Under the pieces are notes generated by a model. It searched no databases, was not told the DNA's origin, and saw nothing but the letters and a program-made list of their open reading frames with translations. Position numbers and translations under genes: made by a program. A stretch of 64,000 nucleotides of DNA from Leptospira brenneri (GTDB taxonomy: Bacteria > Spirochaetota > Leptospiria > Leptospirales > Leptospiraceae). The DNA lies in contig NZ_NPDQ01000002.1 in assembly GCF_002812125.1 (NCBI RefSeq), positions 124,001-188,000 on the forward strand. Reading direction: 5' to 3'. Below, one piece after another: positions 36,422 through 44,914 of the stretch (position 1 is its first letter; every line of letters starts with the position of its first letter).

Positions 36422-37078
36422 ATGAAGAAAGTTAAATTGGGATTATTACCAAAGTTACCAATTAAGTGGAATAGGAAACCTGTGTCTTCTGCTGAATCTG
36501 GTCGAGAGGTTCTGGCTGATGGACGAGTCAAATATTGGATTCGACATGATATAATTAAGGGTGTCTTCCCCAAGATGTTGGCCTGGTGGTTCCAACATTT
36601 AGAAGGAGATCTTGAATATGAGGGGAATGTATATAATAGGTATCATGTTTGGCACCCAGAAGACCATGTTCATGTAAGTTACGAGACAAAAAAATCTGAC
36701 GGTAGTGTGGGACCTGGAGCTAAACTTCGGATCGTTGAGTATTTAGGAAGAGAAAAAAAATACTTAGTAAATGTCGTGAGTCCAATCGAAAAATTAGATA
36801 AAGAAGGATTCATTCATAATCCTCGTTTGTATGGTTTTTTACCTATTGCGAGAATGGAGTATAGTTTTAAAGAAACAAAAGATGGAACTCTTTATGAAAA
36901 CTGTTTGATTGTTGGTTGGAAAGGAGTCAGCTTTAAAGTACTCCGACCGATCTTTGAATTTTTCCTATTTGATAAAAAACATGGATTTTTTTGGATCAAA
37001 CATAACATTGAAGAGGTGGGTCAGTTTGAACGTTTTTTACCTGACCTCTACAGAAAAGAAAACGGAAATTTAGTCTGA
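36422..37078 (+). CDS. PhlG-like (DAPG hydrolase family) protein
   Basis: 218 residues, no signal peptide. Motifs seen are MLAWWFQHLEGD near 57-68, RYHVWHPEDHVHVSYE near 77-92, and a C-terminal KHNIEEVGQFERFLPDLY. The WWF and WHPxDH patterns and the His/Glu positions match the 2,4-diacetylphloroglucinol hydrolase (PhlG) family of zinc C-C hydrolases; this is from recollection of the family. The substrate is unknown. GGAG sits 6 nt before the ATG. The divergent TetR gene suggests that a small molecule induces it. The 3' end overlaps the CDF gene by 9 bp tail-to-tail. Confidence 0.7.
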   Translation: MKKVKLGLLPKLPIKWNRKPVSSAESGREVLADGRVKYWIRHDIIKGVFPKMLAWWFQHLEGDLEYEGNVYNRYHVWHPEDHVHVSYETKKSDGSVGPGAKLRIVEYLGREKKYLVNVVSPIEKLDKEGFIHNPRLYGFLPIARMEYSFKETKDGTLYENCLIVGWKGVSFKVLRPIFEFFLFDKKHGFFWIKHNIEEVGQFERFLPDLYRKENGNLV

Positions 37079-37996
37079 ATGTAGTTTACAAGCTTCAGCG
37101 TCTGTTTCTAGTTCGATGGTTGTATGAATGATTTCAAATTCTGATGCAACCTTTCGAATTTTCTCTTTAATAAATGAAAATTCGTTTAGTTTGACTGCTT
37201 TTTCAATGAGTACATGTAAGGAAGCAACATGATGATTCCCGTCTAAACTCCAGATTTTAATATCATGGACAGATTGAATTCCTTTAATCTTTTCCCATTT
37301 ATCAATCAGTTCATTCCGATCCACAGATTCTGGAACTGCCTGCAACATAACAATCATTACTTGTTTGATATTCCCATAAGCATTCCAGAGGATCCATAGA
37401 GCGATAACTAGAGAAAGTAATGGATCAAACCAAGGAAATTTATAATACATCATTACAACGCTTCCAATAAGGACTGCGATCCATCCCAGTATATCTTCTA
37501 AAAAATGCAGAAACACTGCTTTTTCTGTTAGTGATTTACCTTGATTTAATCGAATCATGGCTACGCCGTTGACAACAACTCCAATGATTGCAAGTGCAAA
37601 CATAACGTCGGCTTTTGTTTCTTCTGGAGTGATGAATCTTTTAATCGATTCGATGATCATAAATATAGATCCAACGGAAAGAATGAGAGAAATGATCAGT
37701 GCACCTAAAATGGAAAAGCGTTTGTATCCATAATCAAAAAGATTGTCTTTGGGTTTTGTGGAAATCTTTTGTAAATACCAAACAAGAGCTAGTGACAATG
37801 CATCACCGAAATCATGAAAGGCATCTGAGATAATCGCAATACTATTGGAAAAAATTCCACCAATCAGTTCTAATAAGGAAAAACTTAGGTTAAGTGCAAA
37901 AGCTAAGGCCAAATTCTTAGACGAAGAGGAAGTGTGGTGATGGCTATGGTCGTGCGAGTGGTGGTCGTGTTTAGAATGATTATGACCTGATCCCAT
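37070..37996 (-). CDS. CDF-family cation efflux protein (CzcD/ZitB-like)
   Basis: 308 residues from ATG 37996; a TTG at 38032 in frame would add 12 residues. A histidine-rich N-terminus (HNHSKHDHHSHDHSHHH) precedes six membrane segments. SIAIISDAFHDFGDALSLAL carries the metal-site HxxxD pattern (FHDFGD), and a C-terminal cytoplasmic domain has HVASLHVLIEK. Proteins of this type export Zn, Cd or Co ions. A His-rich N-terminus is common in zinc carriers. Neither start has a clear ribosome-binding site. Confidence 0.92.
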   Translation of the reverse strand: MGSGHNHSKHDHHSHDHSHHHTSSSSKNLALAFALNLSFSLLELIGGIFSNSIAIISDAFHDFGDALSLALVWYLQKISTKPKDNLFDYGYKRFSILGALIISLILSVGSIFMIIESIKRFITPEETKADVMFALAIIGVVVNGVAMIRLNQGKSLTEKAVFLHFLEDILGWIAVLIGSVVMMYYKFPWFDPLLSLVIALWILWNAYGNIKQVMIVMLQAVPESVDRNELIDKWEKIKGIQSVHDIKIWSLDGNHHVASLHVLIEKAVKLNEFSFIKEKIRKVASEFEIIHTTIELETDAEACKLHSD

Positions 37997-38073
37997 AGAG
38001 GATATATTTTTAGATTCGTTTTTTCTCTGCAAGTCAGAAAGAGAAAAAAAATATGTTAAGAATTAGAAAGAAA

Positions 38074-39966
38074 TTAATCAAAGAGTATTTGAGGTTTTGA
38101 ATATAGGTAACCTTGTACCACATGACACGAGGTTTGTTTTAATCGTAGTAATTGTTCCTCACTTTCGATTCCTTCGGCAATCGTTTTTAATCCCAATGAA
38201 TCAGCTAAATGACAAATAGATTCTAGTAAAAGAAAGTTTCGATCAGAACTTGCAATATCATCTAAAAAAGACTTATCAATTTTTAATTCATCAAATTGGA
38301 TTTTTTGCATATAATGAAGGGATGAATATCCTTTACCAAAATCATCCAAAGATACTGAAATTCCTTGGGTTCTAAGTTCCGATACAATTTTTTGGATGGT
38401 TTCTATTTCGTCTAAAAAAACATCTTCGGTGATTTCAAATATGAGGTTTTTGGGGTTAACTTTGTGATCCGTCAAATAATGTAGAATGTATTCGTTAAAG
38501 TTGGGATATAGGAAAAAAATAGGTGAGATATTGATAGATACCTGAATTTGTTTTCCATATAAATCCAATAGTTTAGGGATATGGGAGATTACTTTTTCAA
38601 AAATACATTTTCCAAATGGAACGATTAACTCTGATTTAGTGATAATTGGAATGAATTCATCAGGTGTGATGTTTCCAAACTCAGGTGCGTTCCAACGTGC
38701 TAAAGCTTCGAGTCCAATGGTTTGTTTGTTGCTAATATCAACTTTTTCTTGATAAGCAATTTTGAAATTTTTATCATTAATTGTTTTTTCTAAATATATT
38801 TTTAATTTTTGTTCTCTTTCTATTTTTGATTCCATGTGGCTTTGAAACCAAACAATTTTTGAATGTGTTTCTTCTCGGGCAACATTCATTCCTATGGAAA
38901 GTTTTCGTATGATCGAATCAAGTCCACTAGCATCTTTTGGAAATTCAATTCCAGAAACTCGGTATTGTAATCTATGTCCTAATCGTTCAGGTGTCAGTAT
39001 TTTATTGTTATTGAGATCAAACTTGACAATTGCCTCTTCAATTTTTGTTTTTGTTGAATTTTCAACCCAAAAAATGAATTCATCTCCACCCAAACTTGCG
39101 ACGATAGTTTCAGGTCTATCCTCTGTGAATTGTTTTAAAACACTAGCAATCAGAGTCAATATTTGATCACCAAAACCAATTCCATGTAATGCGTTAATGA
39201 CTTTTAGTCCCTTAATATTGATTAATAAGAGAAATGATTCAGAAATTCCTGAATGAATCCTTTGGTTAATGAGTTTTTCAAAGAGATAACGATTTGGTAA
39301 AAGTGTTAAAGAATCATAGAAGGCAATTTTATCTAAATGTTTTTTTGTATTTAGAATCTTACTTCTTGATTCTTTTAAGTGCATGATATTTTTTATGAGT
39401 TTTCCTCTCAGCCTTTGGATTAAAAACCCACTTAGAATTGAGAATATAATGAGACTAACTGATTTAAAATACCACTCTCTCGGACTATTATTTCTGATTC
39501 CTAAAAAATCAGGGAATTGAAGCCAAGAGAGATAAACTAGAAGCCCAAATATTCCAGGTAAAATAGAAATTGATAGAGATGCAACCAAACTAAGAATTGG
39601 TGGTAGGAATACAAAAAATGTAATGATGATAAACGCTAATGAAATTTCCCCAGTTCCTAAAAGTCCACTCCTCAGAAAAGATAAAACAGATATAAAAATA
39701 GTCGTACCAATTAAACTAAAGACTCTTATGATCAGTGGGATTTTATTTTTTAAAATATATTCAAGATATAAGATGAGGGAAATTCCAAGATCCACAAAAA
39801 GAAAAATAAAATCAATTTCACCTTGGTTTGTAAAAAGGGGGATGATATGTAAAATAGCAGCGAAAATGAATAAAGCAGAGGTGACGAGTAAGAAACGACG
39901 AAGGAGAGGACTTGTATCCTTTCTGAACTTTGCCCAATAGACATAGTTGTATTTCTTTGTTGCCAT
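38074..39966 (-). CDS. Membrane GGDEF-EAL protein
   Basis: 630 residues. About six membrane segments (residues 25-190) form a sensor. A GGDEF domain follows with LGGDEFIFW near residue 291; the catalytic GGDEF is intact. The EAL domain has LEALARW near 418, a DDFGKGYSSL loop near 540 and a final EGIESEEQL. Both halves keep the residues needed for making and breaking cyclic di-GMP. The signal sensed is unknown. No clear ribosome-binding site is seen at the ATG. It lies in its own unit between the CDF gene and the thioesterase gene. Confidence 0.93.
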   Translation of the reverse strand: MATKKYNYVYWAKFRKDTSPLLRRFLLVTSALFIFAAILHIIPLFTNQGEIDFIFLFVDLGISLILYLEYILKNKIPLIIRVFSLIGTTIFISVLSFLRSGLLGTGEISLAFIIITFFVFLPPILSLVASLSISILPGIFGLLVYLSWLQFPDFLGIRNNSPREWYFKSVSLIIFSILSGFLIQRLRGKLIKNIMHLKESRSKILNTKKHLDKIAFYDSLTLLPNRYLFEKLINQRIHSGISESFLLLINIKGLKVINALHGIGFGDQILTLIASVLKQFTEDRPETIVASLGGDEFIFWVENSTKTKIEEAIVKFDLNNNKILTPERLGHRLQYRVSGIEFPKDASGLDSIIRKLSIGMNVAREETHSKIVWFQSHMESKIEREQKLKIYLEKTINDKNFKIAYQEKVDISNKQTIGLEALARWNAPEFGNITPDEFIPIITKSELIVPFGKCIFEKVISHIPKLLDLYGKQIQVSINISPIFFLYPNFNEYILHYLTDHKVNPKNLIFEITEDVFLDEIETIQKIVSELRTQGISVSLDDFGKGYSSLHYMQKIQFDELKIDKSFLDDIASSDRNFLLLESICHLADSLGLKTIAEGIESEEQLLRLKQTSCHVVQGYLYSKPQILFD

Positions 39967-40055
39967 TTAGTTTTCATTAGACGAGTTGAACTTGTTTCTA
40001 AAAACCTGAAAAAAGCCTTTCCTTAACGGTTGGTCAAGGTTAAGTTATCCTCATT

Positions 40056-40565
40056 GTGACGAATACTAATGATTTACCAGCCAAGTCACCCCAAGATTCT
40101 GCGGTAGAAACGAGACATCTTGTCCTTCCCAACGATGCAAACCATTATGGAACAGCATTCGGTGGTGCGATCATGAGTTGGATCGATTTAATCGCAGCCA
40201 TGTCAGCACAAAGACATTCTGGTCACGAAGCTGTTACAGTCAGCATTGATCGAATTAATTTTATTACACCTATTCAAATTGGTGATCATGTCAATTTAAA
40301 AGCAATGGTCAATTATGTTGGAACCACTTCAATGGAGGTTGGTGTTCAGGTAAATCGTGAAAATCCATACACGGGAGAAATGGTGCGAGCCACTACCGCC
40401 TATTTATCGTTTGTTGCTTTGGATGAAAATAAAAAACCTTGCCCAGTCCCTCCTTTACGATTGGAAACAGAACTGGAAAAACGTAGGTTTGCAGAAGGGA
40501 AACTCCGAATCGAAATGGCAAAAGAATTTGCAGCTAAAATCAAAGCCGGAAGAAAACTAATTTAG
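40056..40565 (+). CDS. Acyl-CoA thioesterase, YciA/hot-dog type
   Basis: 169 residues. The hot-dog fold starts HLVLPNDANHYGTAFGGAIMSWID, with the conserved Asn-His-Gly-Gly region of YciA/BACH enzymes, and continues ATVSIDRINF-like EAVTVSIDRINFITPIQIGD. The enzyme hydrolyses acyl-CoA in the cytoplasm. The start is GTG 40056, the only usable codon, with weak ribosome-binding signal. It is divergent from the GGDEF-EAL gene and convergent with the MFS gene. Confidence 0.9.
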   Translation: MTNTNDLPAKSPQDSAVETRHLVLPNDANHYGTAFGGAIMSWIDLIAAMSAQRHSGHEAVTVSIDRINFITPIQIGDHVNLKAMVNYVGTTSMEVGVQVNRENPYTGEMVRATTAYLSFVALDENKKPCPVPPLRLETELEKRRFAEGKLRIEMAKEFAAKIKAGRKLI

Positions 40566-40595
40566 TAACAGAGCTTTTTGAATCCGAATTGTTTC

Positions 40596-41813
40596 TTAAA
40601 CTTTTGCTTTCCTTCGATTCTGTTCAATATAAATGATAATCAGGATAGCCATTAGTATTAAAAAAGGAATACTTACTAAATTTAAACGAAGCCAACCGAT
40701 TTTATTTTCCAAATAACCTGCGCTATATGTAGATAAAATTGCCATAGAATAAACAATTGTATCATTTACCGCCTGGATGGTGTTTTTTTCGGAAGGATGG
40801 TATTGTTCAACGAGTAAGTTTGTTCCTCCTACGTACATAAAGTTCCAACCAACTCCAAGTAAGATGAGAGCTGTGGCAAACGGTAAGAAGTTAGTACCTT
40901 GGAGTGCAGTAAAACTTTCCAAGCCCATCACAAAAATTCCGAGTAGAATTAAATAGGGTGCGGTCATCTTTCTAACGAGGAACCCTGAAAAAAAAGAAGG
41001 TATGTACATTCCTAAAACATGCCATTGTAAGACGGTAGTAGATGCATGCATTTCATGACCATGTGTTTTCATCGCCACAGGAACTGCTGACATAAGCATT
41101 GCCATTAGTCCGAAACTAAAAGCAGTTGCTAAAACTGATACCCAAAGCCCGAAGTTTTGGATATGGTAAGACAATGGTCGTATAGATTCTCTTGGCGAAG
41201 AAATCGTTTCGTTCGATTGCTCTTGGTTTGTATGTTTTTTTTGTTTTGGAATGAAACTAATCAAAATAAACTGCAACGACAAACTAAAAATAAGAATGAT
41301 ATAACATCCTAAGTATAAAGCGTTGGGAACAAGGTGCATACCGTGAAGGCCAGCAAGAGGGCCAAGAAAAGCCGCTGGAATCCCTGCAATCAAAATCCAA
41401 GACAAAGCACTGGCTCTATCATGTGTTGGAACTGATTCCATAGCAACAAATCGTAAGTATTGTACAAAAGACTGATGAAATCCGTATAACAAATGCGCTA
41501 TGGAGAATAGGATAAAATTTCTCTCATAAATGGCAAAGGAAATCAGGATCGCACCAAAAATTCCAATGGTTGTTCCAGTTAATAAACCGAATTTACTCCC
41601 TTTCCATTTCATAATTCTTGATGCTGGAACAAGACCAAGTAGGGTTCCTAAAATAACAAATGAAATGGGTAAAGATGCGGATTCAGGAGAGGGTGCGATG
41701 TTTTGACCCGCAAGAGCAGAAACAGTCATGATCATCACTGTTCCAATTTGGAAGACAGTTTGAGTGATGGAGAAGATTCCCAATACTTGTAGTTTATCTA
41801 TAATTTTTTTCAT
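40596..41813 (-). CDS. MFS transporter
   Basis: 405 residues with about twelve membrane segments and a charged cytoplasmic loop between the halves (around residues 190-215). It has the LGTLLGLVPASRIMKWKGSK loop 2-3 motif near 60 and HDRASALSWILIAGIPAAFLGPLAG near 130-155. This is a major-facilitator carrier, probably a drug or metabolite exporter; the substrate is unknown. ATG start at 41813. It lies 45 bp after the gamma-carbonic anhydrase gene on the same strand. Confidence 0.9.
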   Translation of the reverse strand: MKKIIDKLQVLGIFSITQTVFQIGTVMIMTVSALAGQNIAPSPESASLPISFVILGTLLGLVPASRIMKWKGSKFGLLTGTTIGIFGAILISFAIYERNFILFSIAHLLYGFHQSFVQYLRFVAMESVPTHDRASALSWILIAGIPAAFLGPLAGLHGMHLVPNALYLGCYIILIFSLSLQFILISFIPKQKKHTNQEQSNETISSPRESIRPLSYHIQNFGLWVSVLATAFSFGLMAMLMSAVPVAMKTHGHEMHASTTVLQWHVLGMYIPSFFSGFLVRKMTAPYLILLGIFVMGLESFTALQGTNFLPFATALILLGVGWNFMYVGGTNLLVEQYHPSEKNTIQAVNDTIVYSMAILSTYSAGYLENKIGWLRLNLVSIPFLILMAILIIIYIEQNRRKAKV

Positions 41814-41858
41814 AAGAGATGTATTGATTAGACAAAACTTAGATTGGGTTTGGTGTGA

Positions 41859-42431
41859 TTAGATACCCATTTGGGAAATGATTTCTTTTGCTTGTGTTAT
41901 AAAATGTAGTTCTTCTTCTTTTTGAAAGGGAACAAATATATTTTTTTCAAAACGAACAGAAAGATGGGCGTATTCAATACATCCTGCAACCGTTAATTCT
42001 GGTTTTGCTTTTCCAGGGAAAATTTTGATATCAGATCCATCAGGCACAACGAGTGACCTCGGTGGAATTTTTTTCCCACCACGAATCATACATCCTGCGG
42101 CAATTTGGGAACCATCACCAATTTCTGCATTGTCAAGAACAATGGAACCAATCCCAACAAGAACTCCTCTTCCAATTTTACATCCATGGATCATTACATT
42201 ATGACCAACTAATGTCCATTCGCCGATTGATATCGGGCTAGTGCTATCTGTGTGTAATGTAGAATTGTCTTGGATGTTGACGTAGTTTCCTAATTGAATC
42301 GAGTTCATATCGGCTCGAACCACAGCACCTGGCCAAAGTGAAACAGAAGTTCCATATTCTACCATACCAAAGGCAGTGGCAGCTGGGTGGATGAATGGCT
42401 TAGTAAAAACTGGAATTTCGGAATAGGCCAT
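41859..42431 (-). CDS. Gamma-carbonic anhydrase-family hexapeptide-repeat protein
   Basis: 190 residues, a left-handed beta helix with [LIV]GxxxX hexapeptide repeats. Three metal-ligand histidines are seen: STLHTDS near residue 61, LVGHNVMIHGC near 75-85. Active gamma-CA enzymes use this His triad; many family members (YrdA, PaaY) have no proven activity. The start is ATG 42431. The upstream GGGAA that would be its ribosome-binding site lies inside a perfect hairpin. It follows pheT on the same strand. Confidence 0.9.
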   Translation of the reverse strand: MAYSEIPVFTKPFIHPAATAFGMVEYGTSVSLWPGAVVRADMNSIQLGNYVNIQDNSTLHTDSTSPISIGEWTLVGHNVMIHGCKIGRGVLVGIGSIVLDNAEIGDGSQIAAGCMIRGGKKIPPRSLVVPDGSDIKIFPGKAKPELTVAGCIEYAHLSVRFEKNIFVPFQKEEELHFITQAKEIISQMGI

Positions 42432-42436
42432 GGATG

Positions 42437-42460
42437 ATTTCCCGATAAAAATCGGGAAAT
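42437..42460 (-). promoter_or_regulatory. Perfect hairpin between pheT and the gamma-CA gene
   Basis: ATTTCCCGAT (42437-42446) pairs perfectly with ATCGGGAAAT (42451-42460) around an AAAA loop (10-bp stem, 4-nt loop). On the minus-strand RNA the 3' arm ATCGGGAAAT ends 5 nt before the ATG of the gamma-CA gene, so the GGGAA ribosome-binding site is in the stem. There is no U-run after it, so it is unlikely to be a plain terminator. Confidence 0.72.
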
Positions 42461-42472
42461 GTCAAAGCAAAT

Positions 42473-44872
42473 TTATCTTAAGGTATATCCATTCGTTTTA
42501 GCTGTTTCTACTAGTGAATCAGATAGTTCTTTAAACCTTTCTTGGGTGAATGTTTTATCATAGGACATGAGTTTGAATCTGTAGGTTACAGATTTTTTTC
42601 CTTCGCCCACAGTTTCACCTTTGAAGATGGTTTGAACAAATACTGATTCTAACTCTGGAATTTTCATGTTCTGAACTAAGTTAGAAAAAGTTTCGGTAGA
42701 ATCTTTTTCGTTCAAAAGTAAAGAAAGATCCAGTTGTCCTTGCGGGAAATTGGATGGTGGAATGAAATGTGAGTTCCTTCCATACTTTTCCCAAACTTCC
42801 ACTAACTTTTCCATATTGATTTTAGAAAGAATGGCTCTGCGTTTTAAGTCATATTCATCCGCATAACGCGTGTGAAGGATTCCTAATTCGGCAATTTCAA
42901 TTCCATCGTAAGTCAAAACAAGTCCCACATTTGGATGAAAATAGTTTTTGTTCGTTTTTGACCATTGGAACTTGGGAAGGTTCAGATAAAAAAATAGTTC
43001 CGAAAGGGTTTCTCTTAAACGTAAAAATTCCAATTCAATCGCCGCAATATCATTTGGTTTGTTTGTTGAAAGAGAAAGGATGGCCATCCAACGTCTCTCT
43101 TCTGCGAGTTCAGAATCTTTTCCCTTTTTATGATAAGTTCTTCCCAATTCAAATAGATTTACAGATTCAAATCGATCTTGGTTGAGTTTAGCTTGTTTGA
43201 TTAGGCCTGGAAACAAACTATTTCGTAGTAACGAATGTTCGTCGGGCATCTCGTTTGCAATTTTTAATGATGATTTTTCTTCTGTAGCTTCCAGTTTAGA
43301 ATCACTAGGAGAAGCAAAAGAATAATTATAAACTTCGTTGAATCCTACTTCCAAAGAGAGGAAGTTTTTTACTCTTCTTTCCAGTTCGCGAAGTGGATTT
43401 CGAATCGGTGTTTCCACTGCCATGGAAAGGGCTTCTGTTTTTATGGATGCGTATCCAATGGTCCTTCCAATTTCTTCTACAAGATCTTCGGGGATTGTGA
43501 CATCGTAGTTTTGTCTGTATCTTGGAACAAGAACCGATAAATCTTCGCCTTGGTTTGTGACTTTAAATCCCAATCGATTTAAAATCTCGGTTACTTCTTC
43601 CTGCGAAATGTTTTTACCTAATTTATGACGAAGGAAACTAAGATTGGTAGTTATGGTTACCGATTTGGATTCTGTATGGTTGAATCCTTGTGGTTCATAA
43701 ACCTTAATGTTAGGATTCCCATTTTCTTTCAGTAATTGGACTGCGCGTCTCATCACCGGCAAACAAGTGTAACTATCCAAACCTTTTTCATAACGAACTG
43801 CTGATTCTGTACGGATATTAGTTTTACGAATGGTATAACGAACATCTTCTCTTTTGAAAACAGCTGATTCCATTACAATGTTTTTTGTAGAATCAATTAC
43901 GGCTGAATCTTTTCCTCCCATAACACCTGCTAGTGCTGCAGGATCTTTTCCATTTTGAATGAGAAGGAGATCTTTTTGTAATTTTGGTGTGGTGTCATCG
44001 AGTAGAGGAAAGGAAGTTCCTTCTACTGATTTGATAACAGAGAAAGTTGTGGATTGTAATCTTTCTTTATCAAAAAAATGAGTGGGTTGTCCCAGTTCCA
44101 GAAGTAAGTAATTGGAAACATCCACGACATTGTTTATGGAACGAATTCCACATTTTTCGAGTCTTGATTTGATTTTGGTATTGGAGGGTGCAATGTTTAC
44201 GTCTTGGATGGAACAAACATAATACGCATGGGCATGTTCTGATTTTGTAACAGTCAGTCCTCCATCTCCTGATTCTAATTTTGACTCCGCTTGGAAAGGA
44301 AACTGGTTTAAAGGCAATTGGAGTTGAGAAGAAAGTTCACGAGCAAATCCAAAATGATTCCAAAGGTCGGGTCTATGGGTGATTGATTTGTTATCAATCG
44401 TAAGGATGGTATCTTCCCATAAAAAAAGTTTACGAACAGAAATTCCAAGTGTTGTATCTGCAGGAAAAATCAAAACTCCCGAAGATTCTAAGGCAAGGCC
44501 TAATTCTTTTTCGGAACAGTACATCCCTTGGGATCTAACCCCACGTAGTTCTGAATCTAAAATTTCTTTTCCGTCAAGTTTGGTTCCTGGAAGGGCTAAA
44601 GGAACAATGTCTCCCGCCTTTACGTTGGTGGCGGCTGTAACAATTTGGTAATCCTTCGAACCATCAGTGGCAATGGTGGTTTGCAACTTTTCAGCATTGG
44701 GATGTTTTTCAAGTGATTTGATTTTTACCGTAATAACCGATGATAGGTGAACTTTAAATTCTTCAACATCATCGATCTCGCAAATGGAGGTATTAATTTT
44801 TTCCAGAACCTTTTCAAAGGGAATCTGGGCGAGCGGGGTAAATTCGTTTAACCAATCAACTGAAAGTTTCAA
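42473..44872 (-). CDS. pheT: Phenylalanyl-tRNA synthetase beta subunit
   Basis: 799 residues with the full beta-subunit order: N-terminal tRNA-binding OB domain (VKIKSLEKHPNAEKLQTT near 49-66), B3/B4 editing domain (about 200-390, with ESAVRYEKGLD), B5 domain, catalytic-like domain, and C-terminal anticodon-binding FDX-ACB domain (FPQGQLDLSLLLNEKDS near 705). It needs the alpha subunit (pheS), which is not in this window. TTG start at 44872 is backed by AAGGA with 7-nt spacing. It is the only aminoacyl-tRNA synthetase beta subunit here. Confidence 0.97.
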   Translation of the reverse strand: MKLSVDWLNEFTPLAQIPFEKVLEKINTSICEIDDVEEFKVHLSSVITVKIKSLEKHPNAEKLQTTIATDGSKDYQIVTAATNVKAGDIVPLALPGTKLDGKEILDSELRGVRSQGMYCSEKELGLALESSGVLIFPADTTLGISVRKLFLWEDTILTIDNKSITHRPDLWNHFGFARELSSQLQLPLNQFPFQAESKLESGDGGLTVTKSEHAHAYYVCSIQDVNIAPSNTKIKSRLEKCGIRSINNVVDVSNYLLLELGQPTHFFDKERLQSTTFSVIKSVEGTSFPLLDDTTPKLQKDLLLIQNGKDPAALAGVMGGKDSAVIDSTKNIVMESAVFKREDVRYTIRKTNIRTESAVRYEKGLDSYTCLPVMRRAVQLLKENGNPNIKVYEPQGFNHTESKSVTITTNLSFLRHKLGKNISQEEVTEILNRLGFKVTNQGEDLSVLVPRYRQNYDVTIPEDLVEEIGRTIGYASIKTEALSMAVETPIRNPLRELERRVKNFLSLEVGFNEVYNYSFASPSDSKLEATEEKSSLKIANEMPDEHSLLRNSLFPGLIKQAKLNQDRFESVNLFELGRTYHKKGKDSELAEERRWMAILSLSTNKPNDIAAIELEFLRLRETLSELFFYLNLPKFQWSKTNKNYFHPNVGLVLTYDGIEIAELGILHTRYADEYDLKRRAILSKINMEKLVEVWEKYGRNSHFIPPSNFPQGQLDLSLLLNEKDSTETFSNLVQNMKIPELESVFVQTIFKGETVGEGKKSVTYRFKLMSYDKTFTQERFKELSDSLVETAKTNGYTLR

Positions 44873-44914
44873 GTGAAATCCTTAATTGATAAAAACGGCG
44901 GGAAAGCGAACGGG

